From positions 1 to 64,000 of the forward strand of contig OENT01000037.1 in assembly GCA_900239685.1 (NCBI GenBank): a stretch of 64,000 nt of DNA. Direction: 5' to 3'. Below the pieces are notes generated by a model that saw nothing but the letters and a program-made list of their open reading frames with translations, had not been told where the DNA came from and did not search any database. A program made the translations under genes and the position numbers. Source of the DNA: Rotaria macrura (lineage: Eukaryota > Rotifera > Eurotatoria > Philodinida > Philodinidae). Below are positions 11,511-24,478 of this stretch, one piece after another (within the stretch, counting starts at the first letter, position 1; each line of letters starts with the position of its first letter).

Positions 11511-12430
11511 CAAGCTTTCCTTTCATTCTTGCTCAGGAAACTGTATCTGTCGCTTTTGTGTTAATTCTCAATATTCTGATCATGTTCAAATGTCCACATC
11601 AGTAAGAGAATAAGGCTTCTCAGCACATAAAATGAATATGGATTGATTTTATTTTCTCTAAAACTGTATTTATTTGTATTTAATATGGAAAGCTTGAAAA
11701 AATCTTAATTTAATAACTAATATTTGCATTAGAATCTTTTCCATTGCATACTATTAAATAAATATCACGGAACCGTTCCTTGAATTTCCCAAGTAAGTGA
11801 CGATGAATCACAATAGAAAGTGTTGCATTATAGAATGATGAGTCAATGGATAAAAATAACATTAAACACAGTGTTGCCGCAAAAGGAAAACATGTTCTTT
11901 GATTAGAAAGGCGGCTATTGTGTAATGAATGACTCATATGATTGTTTTTTCTAAGCATATTATCATTCTTAGAGCGATTCTGTTCAATTTAGCCGCATAG
12001 AAAACTGTCAATAAATTTACTTACATGAAATGTTGCCTTTATCTACGAGATATTTATGAACTTGAGCTACTTTGAGTTATATATGACTCACGATTTCTTT
12101 CTATTCGTATATCAATGACGAATCTGAGGGATTCAATGTAACTGGAGTAATCTAAAATGATGACAAAAGGGATGTCTTTATCAATTCGTGAAACCTATAG
12201 TGGTGAATAGTAGCTATCGGATTGGAATCGGAATCTCTGTAGTAGATGATGAGGATCAGCACAGCTTAACTTGATTGTTTTTCCGATGATTTGAAATGAT
12301 GAGATCTTTTCTTTTTGTTCTATGATTTTAGTTGTACATAGAGATAGAAGCCTAAGGTGTTTCATTTCTTTTTTCACTACGTTAGTCAAATTCCAAAAGA
12401 GATTCACGTTAGAGATAGAGCCCTGCAGAT
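11511..12430. other. Intergenic, one weak minus-strand ORF
   Basis: The only notable frame is an 82-codon minus-strand ORF (11710-11958) with one hydrophobic stretch followed by a basic segment. It vaguely resembles the last helix of a 7TM receptor, but no receptor exons lie upstream, so it is not called as a gene. Confidence 0.4.
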
Positions 12431-12437
12431 TTGAGAT

Positions 12438-12470
12438 AACCTGCCCTGCCCTGACAGGGCAGGGCAGGTT
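12438..12470. repeat. Perfect GC-rich palindrome
   Basis: Two 16-bp arms (aacctgccctgccctg and its inverse) flank a single A. The GC content contrasts sharply with the AT-rich surroundings. Related cagggcagggcaggtt words recur at 13078-13200. Confidence 0.85.
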
Positions 12471-13077
12471 ACAAGGTGCTAGTAGCGTAACCTGTGACCT
12501 GCAACTTATATTATGTACTAGATGTAGTAAACTTCTTTCTAGAATTAATTGATAAGAAAAGGCTAAAACTGATAGGGAATAAAAAATCAATTTAGATTGG
12601 TCACAAATGCATTCGATAGAAATAATAGATACGTGCTTTAGTAGTATGTTTTTGTGTTTATGAACATCTATAATTAATTCTATTGTACATATATTACTTT
12701 TCTGATTTTCAGCTTTATTATTTTTATTCTTTTATCCATAATTATAATTAATTTATCGTCAGAAGGGATAAAGACATGTTGCACTATCAATAACATGCTC
12801 TAGCATATATTCTTAAGACAATCATTGTGAATAATTCATATTCGAAATTCCTGCAAGTTCGGTTATACCAGAGCTTGTTTTTAGTTTAGCTCATCAGGTC
12901 GAATATTTGAGAAAAGAAGACAATTTTTAAATCCCGATATTGTTGATGATATTTTAATGATAAGAAATTTTCGAAATGAATGATTTCGTGCGTTTTGTTT
13001 TGTAATTGAAACAAATTGAATGAAGTTGCATAATATAATCATGTGAAAGTTCGAATTTTTCTCAATTATAAAAAACT

Positions 13078-13200
13078 ACAGGGCAGGGCAGGTTGCAGGT
13101 TATGAAAAAATGTTCCAGGGCAGGGCAGGGTATGCGAAAAAAATGACAGGGTAGGGCAGGTCCAGGTTGCCAAAATCTTGTAACCTGCTGCCCTCTAGTT
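13078..13200. repeat. Cluster of gggcagggcagg repeats
   Basis: Four imperfect copies of cagggcagggcagg, separated by short AT spacers with ggttgcaggttatg words, end in cttgtaacctgctgccctct. That end is the approximate inverse of the sequence following the palindrome at 12438. Together the two clusters may bound a non-coding inverted-repeat element of about 760 bp (12438-13195). Confidence 0.55.
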
Positions 13201-16200
13201 AGAGAGTATGCTTCATCTAAATCATTCCATGAACTAAAACACCCTTGTTTAGATTCAGGAGTGTTCTCACATAATTTTTTTATTGAAATTCAAAATTACT
13301 AACAGGTTCTTCGAAAACAGATAACAAGCTCGAATCCCTTGTAAAGGATTGAATAAAAACGAATTCAATCAGTAATTTATATTGAAACGCCACATGAATG
13401 ATTTGTGTGAGACAGCTAACATGAGCTTTGGCCGTATTTCTTTCGTTTGGATTAAATCAAACGTTCAAATTGAATGACATCTACATAGTGCACAGGAAAT
13501 TGTCAGCAGTTAAAACATTTTTGAAAAATAATGATTATGTTAGAGAAAATAACTGATTAACCGTTCGGATAAGGTAGAAAAAACAAACAGTAGCAAGAGA
13601 TATACACATAAATTCTTAAAAGTGACTGAAGAAAACATATTTAGAGTGCATTTTTTAGTCAGGTAAAATTTAGCTTTTAAGTACTAGTTACTGGTCATGT
13701 ATCGTTGTTGAGATATTTTCTTGGATTTCAAATACAGCTGTGGGTATTAGTTGGCCACGCGTTTTTAGAAGAAGAGTATTAACATATACATTCATACACA
13801 TCCAGACTCCTCCGATTCACACCCTTCTCTTTTAGTGAAGTGTTTGTAAATCGTTTTACTACTTCTCTTCGGTACCTCAGAATAAATTCTGGTTTTAACT
13901 GACTGATGGTCTACACATTAGAATCTGACATATTATGTAGCATGACAATATTGTATGTGTATATCGCTCAAGAAAATTCTATCACGATGTATAATCAATT
14001 ATCATGAACTTTGAGCATGATCATTGTCGGTTAAAATTTATTGCCTATGAAATAACCTGAAGAGTACTTGAAGCATATCTGATTCGAACATCGGAGTGTT
14101 GAATAATTTTTATTAACAAAAATGCCTTCAGATGCTCATGGGCAACCTATGCGTATTGCAAAAAGAGGCAGCAAAAACTCTGTTCTCTTTCAGATTACAC
14201 ATAACTTCTTGTTATATTAAATAAAAACTTTTCTCTCCGCAAGCGAGATGTTTTGAATAGGATTTTATATTTCAGAAAGATTGCATGGCACCATCGTATA
14301 AGTCACCTAATCTATTTTCTAAAAAGTGTTGTAGAAATAATAGATTTTGCTTGTTTTTTTCGGTTTTAAAAAACAAGTACATCAGTAAAAAACGAGTACA
14401 CCATTTCAAATAGTTATATGCTATGCCTCATATGCGGACACGTGCAAGTCTACAATACAAATCGATGGTTTATATTCTGTTAATTTATTTACCTATCATC
14501 TGATTTTATATTGCTTTTCATTCAATATGTATATTATCCTCAATTTTGTCTTAACTTATAATAGATTGTCTTTCTATTTTCGCACGCAATCATATGCATT
14601 GCTTACCTTAGTATGATAATCCTCTTATCGTTTTCATTCAATTTTTTTAGCATCATCAAAAAAATATCTTTATTTTTTAGCAATTAGTAAGAGAGCTTAA
14701 AAAGGCTTTTCATATCTTTGACTTTTTATTCAACTTGCATTAATTTAAATGACATTCACATGTGATACGATAATGATTTTCTCGTACGTTTTTGTTTTTT
14801 TCCTCATTATTTTACTCTGTTGTTTAAAATTGTTCTAATTCACAAATTTATTTATTATTAAAATATTTAATGATGAACTGAGAAAAAGAACAACAATATC
14901 GTCGTCAACGAATAAGTTAAACTCATACTTGAGCATTTCTTGAAGTTTCTACGAAAGCAATTGTTTTTTAAAGACTTGTTTATGATTCGATGCATTCAAA
15001 CTACATCTATCTATTGTGAATCCTTTTAATTGGAACCCATACCCAATGTATACATTCGCCTGATTTTACAGCTTATAAACTTTGTAAAAGTCGATAGATC
15101 TATTGGCAGGAAACTTGTGTGTATATGTATTGCGTAGATGAACTAATAGACAGTCATCTGTCAAAATTCTCGATGAGAAAAAACCAAAACTTAATAACCC
15201 ATCATAAAAATAAATTTTACCTGTGGTACCGAAGCAACGAATCGAAAATTCTCAATTTTTTAATAAGTTTTCCTTCGTTCGATTTCATGTATGTGCTGTG
15301 AAATTTGAAAAGCTTTTATTTTGATAACCAAAGAAAACTTCTTAAATAAAGACAAAGAATTTTTCTCTTTAATAGAATTCAATACAATCATTTTTTTCCA
15401 GCATGAAGAGTTTGATAAAGTCGATCTTTGCAGAATTACTTTCAAGTTGATTTTCAAATAACTAAAATTGTGATTTAATGATTTCTGTTCATGTTAAAAT
15501 GTATCTCTCTCATATTTAATACATTTTTCATAATTCTAGTCATCATAATTCCATCAAGTGAGTTCCATTTGAATTAGCATGTTCTTCTTAAGATTAATAC
15601 TCTCTTCTAGCTATCAGCACTATGATTGTTCCGTTGCAGATAACTGTTCATGATGACATCAAGGTTTTACATTTATTAAAGAAAATATCTTTTCTTTTCA
15701 ATTGAGAGTGAATTCGAATGATGAGTATTATAATTATGTATCTTCATTAATTCTAATTGTAGCTGTTCCAATGACGCTATATGTTATCATTGACTTGATA
15801 AGAAAAAATAATCGTGAGTGAAGTTCTGCTCAGTTTTTCAATTGTTAGACCTCAATGACATTTTTCTAGTTTGAAACTTGAATTAAACTGAGGTATAATT
15901 TCGATCATGCCTTTTCTTTCTTTAACGAGCTCTTTTTTTCATTATCATAAGAACGGAATCTGTTTTCTTCGAGTTATTTTTAGAGAAAATTGTTTTTCAT
16001 AATTTACATACTTGAATTTTCTTAGAACAAAATTAGTTACTCGTTAGAAGACTATCTTTTGATTATCATGTATGAATTCTTACGGCAAAATAATTGTATT
16101 ATCATTACTTTTACTTCTTATAGTAGAACATTATTATAAATAGTAGTAGTAATAGATCAAAGACGAATTCTTTGTCCTATTTCAGAGTCAGATATGGAAC

Positions 16201-16466
16201 TATCAGATGAGGGAATGCAAGCATAGAGAAGTAAAAGGAAATAATGCTCAAACATATTTCAAACCGTCTCGAATAGAAGTGAAGCTATTCTCTTAAGATT
16301 TTAGTGGCATTTCTTTTTCCCATATCAATGTTCAGAGTGAACCGAATAATGTGTAAGATCCTGTGATAAATCGAAGATTTTCATACTTCATCAGCATTAT
16401 ATAAAACAAACTTTTCTCTATTGAACGGAGCGTATATTTACTGGAGAAGTCCAAACGAATAACGAT
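13201..16466. other. Intergenic, nothing recognised
   Basis: About 3.2 kb of AT-rich DNA downstream of the minus-strand opsin gene. Short ORFs at 15119-15301 and 15260-15457 have no recognisable content. Confidence 0.5.
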
Positions 16467-17572
16467 TTATCTTTCTGTCATTTTATTTGAATAGATCAAA
16501 ATTAACGGATTGAGAATGAGTGATAATTTAGCTAACACTGCACACAATGTGGGTAAAAATGGATAATGTTGAACAAATGCATTACGACCACTAATATTTA
16601 GTACTTCGATTAATGTGTACGGAGTCCACGTTATTATATATTGACCTGCTATCGAAGCTGTTATCAGTGCATAACGTCGATCAAGTTTTAATCTTTGCAA
16701 ACGATTCGTTGTTTCTTCTAATCGTGAATCCGGCAAACATCTATTAGAATCTATTTCTGATGACAATCTTTCTGTTTGATCGGAAGTTTTCGATGGACTC
16801 AGTGTTGTTGATAATGTTATATACTTTGAACTGGCAGATGTTTTTAGTAAACGATGAAGTGTAATGTAAACACAAAGGTTTGAATAAATAAGAAGAATCA
16901 ATGGCACAAAATAATTAAAGAAAATCACAGATATTAAAAATATACGTGAATAAATCGATGGATCTGTCCAATCAAGGCTACAGTAGAACCCAATACCTTC
17001 GCGAACAAATTTGTTTCCAAGGCCAAGTATCGGTGGCAATGTCCATGATATAGCTAGTAATGCACAAAATAAGATATTCAACCAACAGTGCTGCTCTAAT
17101 GATCGATTAAGCCAACTTGGTTTATGTAGAATACTAAGATATCGCTTAAAAGATAATAATGCCACAATATACCTTTGAATAAAAATATAGAAAAGAACAA
17201 AGAAAAAGATTTACTGCTAGTGTTATTATAAGAAACTCACATATTGAAAAGTCCAGCAGAAAAACATAGAAAACCATGTATTTTACAAACAATGTCGAAT
17301 GTTTCGTAAGTTCGACAAGTAAAAAATTGAGTCATCACTAATGGAACAGTAGTACTTATTACCAGAATTGAACTACAGAACATCCCGGCAATAATCGATG
17401 ATGTAGGATTAGTAGTATAATGCTTTTGCTTATTCGAAATATATCGATTAATAAAGAAACGGAAACTGGCAAATAAATTTATTGAAGAAACGATCAACAA
17501 AATAAATCCAAGACAACGATATAGAATGCAATGCGTTGTTGTCGCTACATTGGCATTCAACGATCGATTCAT
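16467..17572 (-). CDS. Opsin (rhodopsin-family GPCR with retinal-binding lysine)
   Basis: Two exons, 17572-17241 and 17172-16467, join in phase 2 across a 68-bp intron and encode 345 residues with seven hydrophobic segments. K326 in LAKLSLILNP lies exactly six residues before the NP of helix 7, the position of the retinal Schiff-base lysine. C96 (helix 3) and C175 (loop 2, GIGFYCSLDW) form the conserved disulfide pair. E169, six residues before C175, matches the ancestral counterion (bovine E181); H99 occupies the bovine E113 site. The protein should be a light-sensing or retinal-handling membrane protein. Oddities: the (D/E)RY motif is KRY (120-122), NPxxY is NPLIL, helix 2 lacks its aspartate, and the chain ends 14 residues after the NP. 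This suggests a divergent, perhaps peropsin/RGR-like, opsin; the subfamily is uncertain. Confidence 0.88.
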
Positions 17573-20500
17573 TTTGTACTGATATGAAAGGATTGAAAGT
17601 CACATTGAAAGAGAAGTCTATTTTATTCCAAGAAAAAAACATGACACTTAAGATAAGACACGCATCATTAAATAGGAAGAAGACAAGAGGTAAAAAGATT
17701 TTTCTTCATGCTTCTCTTGTTCTTTTTGAATTGGCGCAAACTACAGTTGCAGAAAAACTAAGATATTATTTACGTTTGATTTTCTCAATAGTTTCGTTAA
17801 CTATTTTTGGAATATATTCACTTATCTATTCGACAAAATTATCAAATAAGTCTATTTGATTTCTCTTTTCTTGAGGTGTATTTTATCAAATTTGCATGCA
17901 TGAACTCGGATGATAACATATATCAAACGAAGTTGATTTTTTTCACTTAGTCTCGTTCATTCACAATTATTGTAAGAAGATTTTTCATATTGGGTCGAAT
18001 TTCTTTTTCTATGCATGTTTTTCAGGGTTCTTATTAAAATATGTATTCGGAACAAATTAACATAATAAATCGAACACTATTCTGCTGAAATATGAATCTT
18101 AATGCTCTAAGGTATGGAAAGCATGATAAGTCACTGCTGATACTTTGGTAAATCTTGAGAAAAGAAAAAGAAACGTTCCATATTACTGATAAAGTTAATT
18201 GGTAATAACAGAAGAGATTCTTACACAGGTCAGCACTTGCGTACTTTTAGCTTGAAGAAAATAGGAAAAAATTCCTTTAAGAAAGGAGTCATGTCTATCA
18301 TTTTATTCTCGGAATGTTAGATGCAAAAGATTCATTTTAATTACAAAATTTTGATAAATATTTTCCAAGCCGTTGCGCTAGAAATGGTATTGTATGGAAA
18401 AATAATTTGTTTGAATAGATCTATTGTGCCTACTTCTTAACGATGACTTTTCACTTGAATTCATCCAGGTTGCATATTCACATGATGAGTTATTGTTTTT
18501 AAGGATAACTGCAAATGAATCAAGTCTTTTACGATATACCTGGAGTATATTAAGAAAAGCACAAATTCGAAATTTTTGGATTTGTAACCGTGGACCTTAA
18601 CAGATGATGCAAAAGCAACTAGTTTATGAACATTGATGAAACATACGTGATACACTATTTGCATATGCGATAACAACACCTATAGAAAGAAATATAGTAG
18701 AAGGAATCATAGACACACCCCAAAGTATTACAGGTGTCTACTCTCAACGGAAATTGCAGTTAACATAAATAGATGTATTTTTGAAATAACCTCCCGCCCC
18801 CCCCCCTCCTCTCCTCTATAGAAATTGTTTAATCTTTCGATTATATAATCTTCCTGGAATTTTCAGAGAAGATTTACTTCTGACTATTTAGCACAAGGTA
18901 AAAATTTCAGCTCAAAATATTGAGTCTACTAAGATCAAGAGTAATCTCAATCTTAAAAGTCAAAAGGTGGAGTTTCCACGTTTTTCAAACTTCTGTCATT
19001 TTTAAATGCTAAAAATTTTAACAACGTCGACTTTTTTTGTTTTCCAGTTTCTTTCAAACCTTTTCTTATTAGACATGATAAAGATAGGGTTTGTATTATA
19101 AAACTGTTGAGTTTCATAAGATATTAAACGTAATATCCAGAATTCTGGTAATGTTTGATTGTAGAACTGATCATTTATTTCATTTTGTGACCAACTCCAA
19201 TCCTCTAACGCTTAAAACGGTCGAAAAATTTGGGAAAAGCACAAGTGTTAAAATAAGAAACTTAATATGAAAACCGAAGCGAAAGAATTTTCGAAAGTTG
19301 GATGCACGACATTCTCTATAATGGCATAAAGTATAAGGAGTTCTCGAGTAATTCCTGTTAGATCCTTGATTACTAAGAATTGAGTGGATTCATGCAAAGG
19401 CATACGAAGAAAAATTTTATTTGTTAGAGATGGTTATGATGTGTTCACTATAATATGATATAGAACTGCGTATTATGAAGTTTCAGAAAAATGATGTAAT
19501 ATCCTCAACACTTGTCATAAAATGAAGAAACTATAGTGCGTTTGAAAGCAGAACCTTTCTCGTACCTAAAACTATGAAAATTTTGCCGAAACTTCACTTT
19601 TTAGGCTGGTTGAGGGTGAGGCTAACCGTCAACTACATCTGTAAATAAGATGAAAAATCTTTTGCTCTTGAAAAACCAAGGTTTTAGTAATATCATACAA
19701 TGAATGCTCTAAACTAAACAATCTTTTTTGCCAAAATCTTGAGCAAACTTAGTGAAAAATAAAATAATTTCTACTCTGCATGGATTTAATTAAGAACGAT
19801 AAGGATGTAAAATGATTGAAAGCATAAGGGTGTACTTAAGTGTATGACGATGTAAATAATACTTTCTTGTGTACTCTGAAATCAAGACTTTCTGTTCCTT
19901 TTAGTTTTTATGATGATTGATTAGTGGAGATTTTAACTTGAATATATACTAGAAGTCGAAGATAGATCTTATGGAACTTGTTAGTTAAAATTGATGTTTT
20001 TAAGTCAGTTTCTCTTAGAATTTAATTAAGTTTCAATGAAACGTCTCTCGCAGTTGTGTAATTTAATTTCCTAGAAATAGAAATTAAAGATTTCATGTTT
20101 TCCTTAAGAAATTGATTGTGTGAAGTATAATGGTAGAATTTGGTATTTATCATTAAAGTAAATAATAACCCATTGCGATAAATAACAGCTTCGAATAGCA
20201 AGAAATACATTCTTAATGAAGATTTTGAAAAAAAGATGAAAGTATTGAAATCATTTACTTTTTTATGTCATGTCAAAGGTTGTATTCCAGTTCTCTCTTA
20301 CTTGATTATTTCACAAAATAATATTACATCAAGTGTTCAAGCATATAAATGACTCTGACGAATTTATACAATTTCAACAGATCGGTGAGCTGATGTGCTT
20401 GACTTTTTATCCTTACAATCTTCATATGTTTTTTACTATTTTCTTCATGTTTTAATCTAATTGCATGCCATAAGTGATTTCCTCTTCATTCTATTCAGAG

Positions 20501-23500
20501 CACATCATGTCACCTTAAGGTCAATGTACAATATAATGGTTGCTAGGTATGTGCGTAATACATTTTATACAAACTATGTTCTATTTGCCCATAAATCTAT
20601 GGGAAAAACTATTCATTTATATGAACTACTACGCAGGAAATGTGTCATTAGATCAGTGTCAAGGAAATGCTCGCCATCATGAACTTGACCATACAAAATT
20701 CAACGTACGATTAGTATTGATCGACAGAGGATCGATAAAATTGAATGAATTTAAACCAAGTCACTAAAGAAAAGATAAATGATGACGAAAGTTACAAATA
20801 TTTGATTGTTCCAAGTTCACAATGGAGAAAAAGTTTCTAGGAAAAAAAATTCTTTTGTTCTTCATTCTATAGTTAGAAGTTCATTTTAAAAAAATGAGAA
20901 GATCATGTAATTTCCTTTAAAGTAGATTATGAACGAAGAATACTATTAGTTGCATCTATCAATTGAAATTAACTAAGGGAAAATAAATACTTTTAGGATT
21001 GAACTATGCCACTAGGAAACATCAACTGATAAATACAGCTCTTTGACTATTATGAGTTTTCCTTGAAGATCTCGAAATTAGTTTAATATCTGAATCTTCT
21101 ACATACTGCAACAACCAGAGCAGGGTATGCGTGGTTAGGGAGGTGATCAAACATCAATTTTTAAGAGAAGCTTTTTTCTAGAACAATAAGAGTAACATTC
21201 TCCTTTTCTTCTTCAGTTGCAACTAAAGTAACGGGATACATAGATAAGTAAAACCCATCTCTTGCAATAAAAAAGTGTCTGTAGTAACAGTAATTCTTGA
21301 TACATCATCAGTTTACAAATGATTTGTTGTCTTATGCAATAATTACCGATTATATCAGTGATATGTACAAACATTTTAGTGATTCTCACAACAAAAAGAA
21401 AGATCTATTGCTAAAAGTAACTAGGCGATAAGAAGCTCAGACAATGTACTATTGAGTCATTTTCTGGCTCGTAATCTTTCAGAGAAAGATAGTTCATAGA
21501 TCTCTTCGACTGTTGATGAATTCCTACAAATAAAAGAATCAGATGAAACAGTCTATTGTTCAATAGACGAAGCTTTTGAATTTCTATCGCTATTTTCGTC
21601 ATCAAGAACATCGGCAGAATTACCGTTGATTCCTTTAGAAACTACATGTCTGTCGAAAGAATCACTCCTCTCATTTTGAGGAGACTCATCTAATCTCTCC
21701 AGCATCTTTAAAGAAAGATTGCTTATCAGAAAATTTTGAAATTTTTGAGATGGATAGAAATCAATGAGTAGGGCGAATGTTATCGCAGTGCTAAAGTTAT
21801 TGGATGTTTTCTCCTAAGGGATAATGAAGGCCCCAAGAATAAAAAGCGGTCCTCTTTATAGACCCACTTTCTGAGCTGTAATACGTTTGATTGAGCTGAA
21901 GCCTTTTTTTGCAAATACTGAAAACATTGTAGAGTCCTTGCCTCCCTGTATCTCTCTTTCTCCTTCTATTCGCATGAAAAATGTATGATTCTTTGTATAG
22001 ATGTTACTTTTCTGACCTACTAAAAATCACAGGTGCAACATTTTTCTGAAAATGAAAAACTATCTCCGGCAGTACTTCTATATTATCTATTAAAAAATGT
22101 TTCAGTTTGGCTTGATGTAATATATCTGAGAAACTGGCGTAATTCCGCAGAGTTTTGTGGAAAAACTAGGTTTTGAGAAAGCTTCACAGAACTAAAAAGA
22201 TTTATTTATTTTCATATAGAAAACGTTTTATCTTAACTTCAGTCCTAAACTTAAATGATTGAAAGATTTGTCATAGATAGAGAAAACTTGAAAACATTTA
22301 TAGAGCAAAAAATTCAAGAACTAAAAAAAAAACTTTGTAACCAGAAAGATGAAAGGATCTTCATAAATAACCTTTTAAAAATGAATAGAGCGTGACTCAA
22401 CCAAAAGTCATTTTCTGCTTACGTCACTACTTCTACAGCCTATTCATAGAGTTTAGTAAGAACATTTTCTATTCAATGAAGTTTAGAAATAATTGTTGAT
22501 AAATCTGAACTATTTGTAAATTAAAATTTAACATACAAGCACGTAAAATGGTAGATGCTAGCACAGAATTCGATGTCACTCGAGAGTATCGATTCTGGCT
22601 AATTATAAAACAATGCACTGAATAAAACAACAACTGATTCGCAGCTAGACTTAACTCGTATAACACTTAATGAACGAGTAATATGATCAACTCAAATGTT
22701 TAAATGTGATTTTAATGAAAAGCAATATCATTTGTGTATTTTTCGTGTCAGCAACACATTGTTGATATTTTTGTTGATTGAAACGTATCAAGCTTCTGAA
22801 GAGTCGATTAAAATGTTCCACTGGTTTTCAACGAAAGATTGTTGCATTATCTGAGACTAGTTATGAAATGAAAGATCTTAGAGGGATATCTGAGTACATT
22901 TTGCTACCTGTTAGTAATGTGTAGGAGAGGCGAAGGACCGCGAATTATATATAGGTTCTATAAGAAGATTACATTCCTTTATTATATAGTTCGAATAAAA
23001 TATGTTAAATCGAGATATGAAAGTTGATTTTTCCTCTTGATAAACGTCTTATTAAAATATGATTAAAACAAAAGAAGACTGCACTTTTCTGTGAATAATA
23101 TGTAATACAGAAAACATATTCAAAGAGAATGATGACATCGTTCGAGCCTATACACAAAACTATGGAAACTATATCTTACTTTGAGATAAAATATTTTCGC
23201 AAACAATAAAATAAATTCGATGTATCAATTTTGAATATTTTTTAAAATTATTTTAGAATATGTACTCATGTCGATGTTTTCAGGATACAATGTAGATTAA
23301 ACTTTTACAAATAAATATTGTGTGAAACCATTTGATAAATTTGAACTTTGAATTCATAAAAAAAAATAATAAGTTCAATATCCATTTTAATTCATGCAAT
23401 TCAACATCGGGTACTTGAATCTAGTTCAATATTATGCCTATATGACAGAGCATACTTTCAGAAGGAATTAAGTGAATGACATTTCGAAACTGCACTTATG

Positions 23501-23965
23501 AACAATATCATGAGGAAAAAGCATACTTAACAAAAAACCTAAGAAAAAGCTGCAATTGAACTTCGCTCGAAACATGAGTACTGAAGAATGATTTCATATG
23601 AGGAGTGTACTTTAAAAACAAAGATGTTCGTTAATAGGGAATACAAATTACTATTATAACTATTTAGTCATTATAATCAACGATCGATGATATCAGCGAA
23701 TGATTCACATAAGATGATAAATGAAGAACATGTGAATGTATTGCTTGTAACAGTATGATTTTAAAAATTGAATTTTCTACATCGATTCATAAAAGAATCT
23801 GTAAGATGCGTGATTTTCTGCAGTAGAAACAATGCTTGATAATTAAATTAACACTATAATGAATCTTCCGATGTATTTTTTTCTGTTCGAAAATTGTGAT
23901 CATTCATTATTGAAAACACAGTTCGCCATAGTTGTATAAATTTTATTAATAAAAGGTTCACTTAA
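17573..23965. other. Long gene-poor stretch
   Basis: About 6.4 kb without a supported gene. It contains a C-rich tract at 18796-18806 and short ORFs. The frame at 20540-20767 has a non-random look (a YYAGNVSLDQCQGNARHHEL segment) but no recognised domain, and is listed only as an observation. The 107-codon ORF at 17536-17859 overlaps the opsin start on the opposite strand and is not called. Confidence 0.45.
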
Positions 23966-24478
23966 ATGTCTCAAGCATGTCTAATGGAATTACCCGATTT
24001 TACTCATCAATCGTTTATATCACTGCTTGTAGTATGTACGATATTTTCTCGGTCTTATGTAGAATCAATATCGATCGATGCTTTTCCATTTCATTCTCTT
24101 GTTTTAGATTACATCCCATGTCAGTTCAATTCACCTTCATTCATACCTATCAAATAAATTATGACGACAGTCATTGTGTTCAAGTATAAAATTGTTTGTA
24201 GGAATGTGCTTAGTCTTTTCCCTTTCACTCATATCATTATATCAAACGAAGTTTCCTATTACTGTAGATCCTCAAAACTAAACTCAACTGTTGTCAGTAC
24301 ATGCAAAAGAAGAATGACTCTAATAAAGAAACATCCTAGTTTAAGAGAAAGAAAAGAGAAACAGTCCATAATAATTTACATTGAACCCTCTAGCATCATG
24401 TACAATAGTTATCTGCTTGATACTCGTCGCTGGAAATGCAATAGCGCTATATTATGTACAAAATATATTCCACTATGA
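23966..24478 (+). CDS. Tentative small secreted protein
   Basis: A frame starting at 23966 begins with a signal-peptide-like segment (SFISLLVVCTIFS). It is interrupted by a single TAA near 24155, then continues in the same frame to 24478. A 51-bp GT-AG segment (24120-24170, donor GTCAGT, acceptor GACGACAG) would remove the stop and keep the frame. The result would be a protein of about 150 residues ending in WKCNSAILCTKYIPL, with several cysteines. A stronger-looking donor (GTATGT, about 24031) with a pyrimidine-rich acceptor near 24102 is an alternative, but leads quickly to a stop. No family is recognised. It may equally be a decayed gene or chance. Confidence 0.25.

Noticed and set aside
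11710-11958. Minus-strand ORF resembling a last GPCR helix and basic tail
   Set aside because: No NPxxY motif, and no upstream exons for the other six helices up to the GC-rich repeat; similarity is only in composition.
12195-12590. 131-codon minus-strand ORF
   Set aside because: It runs straight through the GC-rich palindrome, whose translation creates its only distinctive segment.
17536-17859. 107-codon plus-strand ORF
   Set aside because: It overlaps the opsin first exon on the opposite strand and has no recognisable content.
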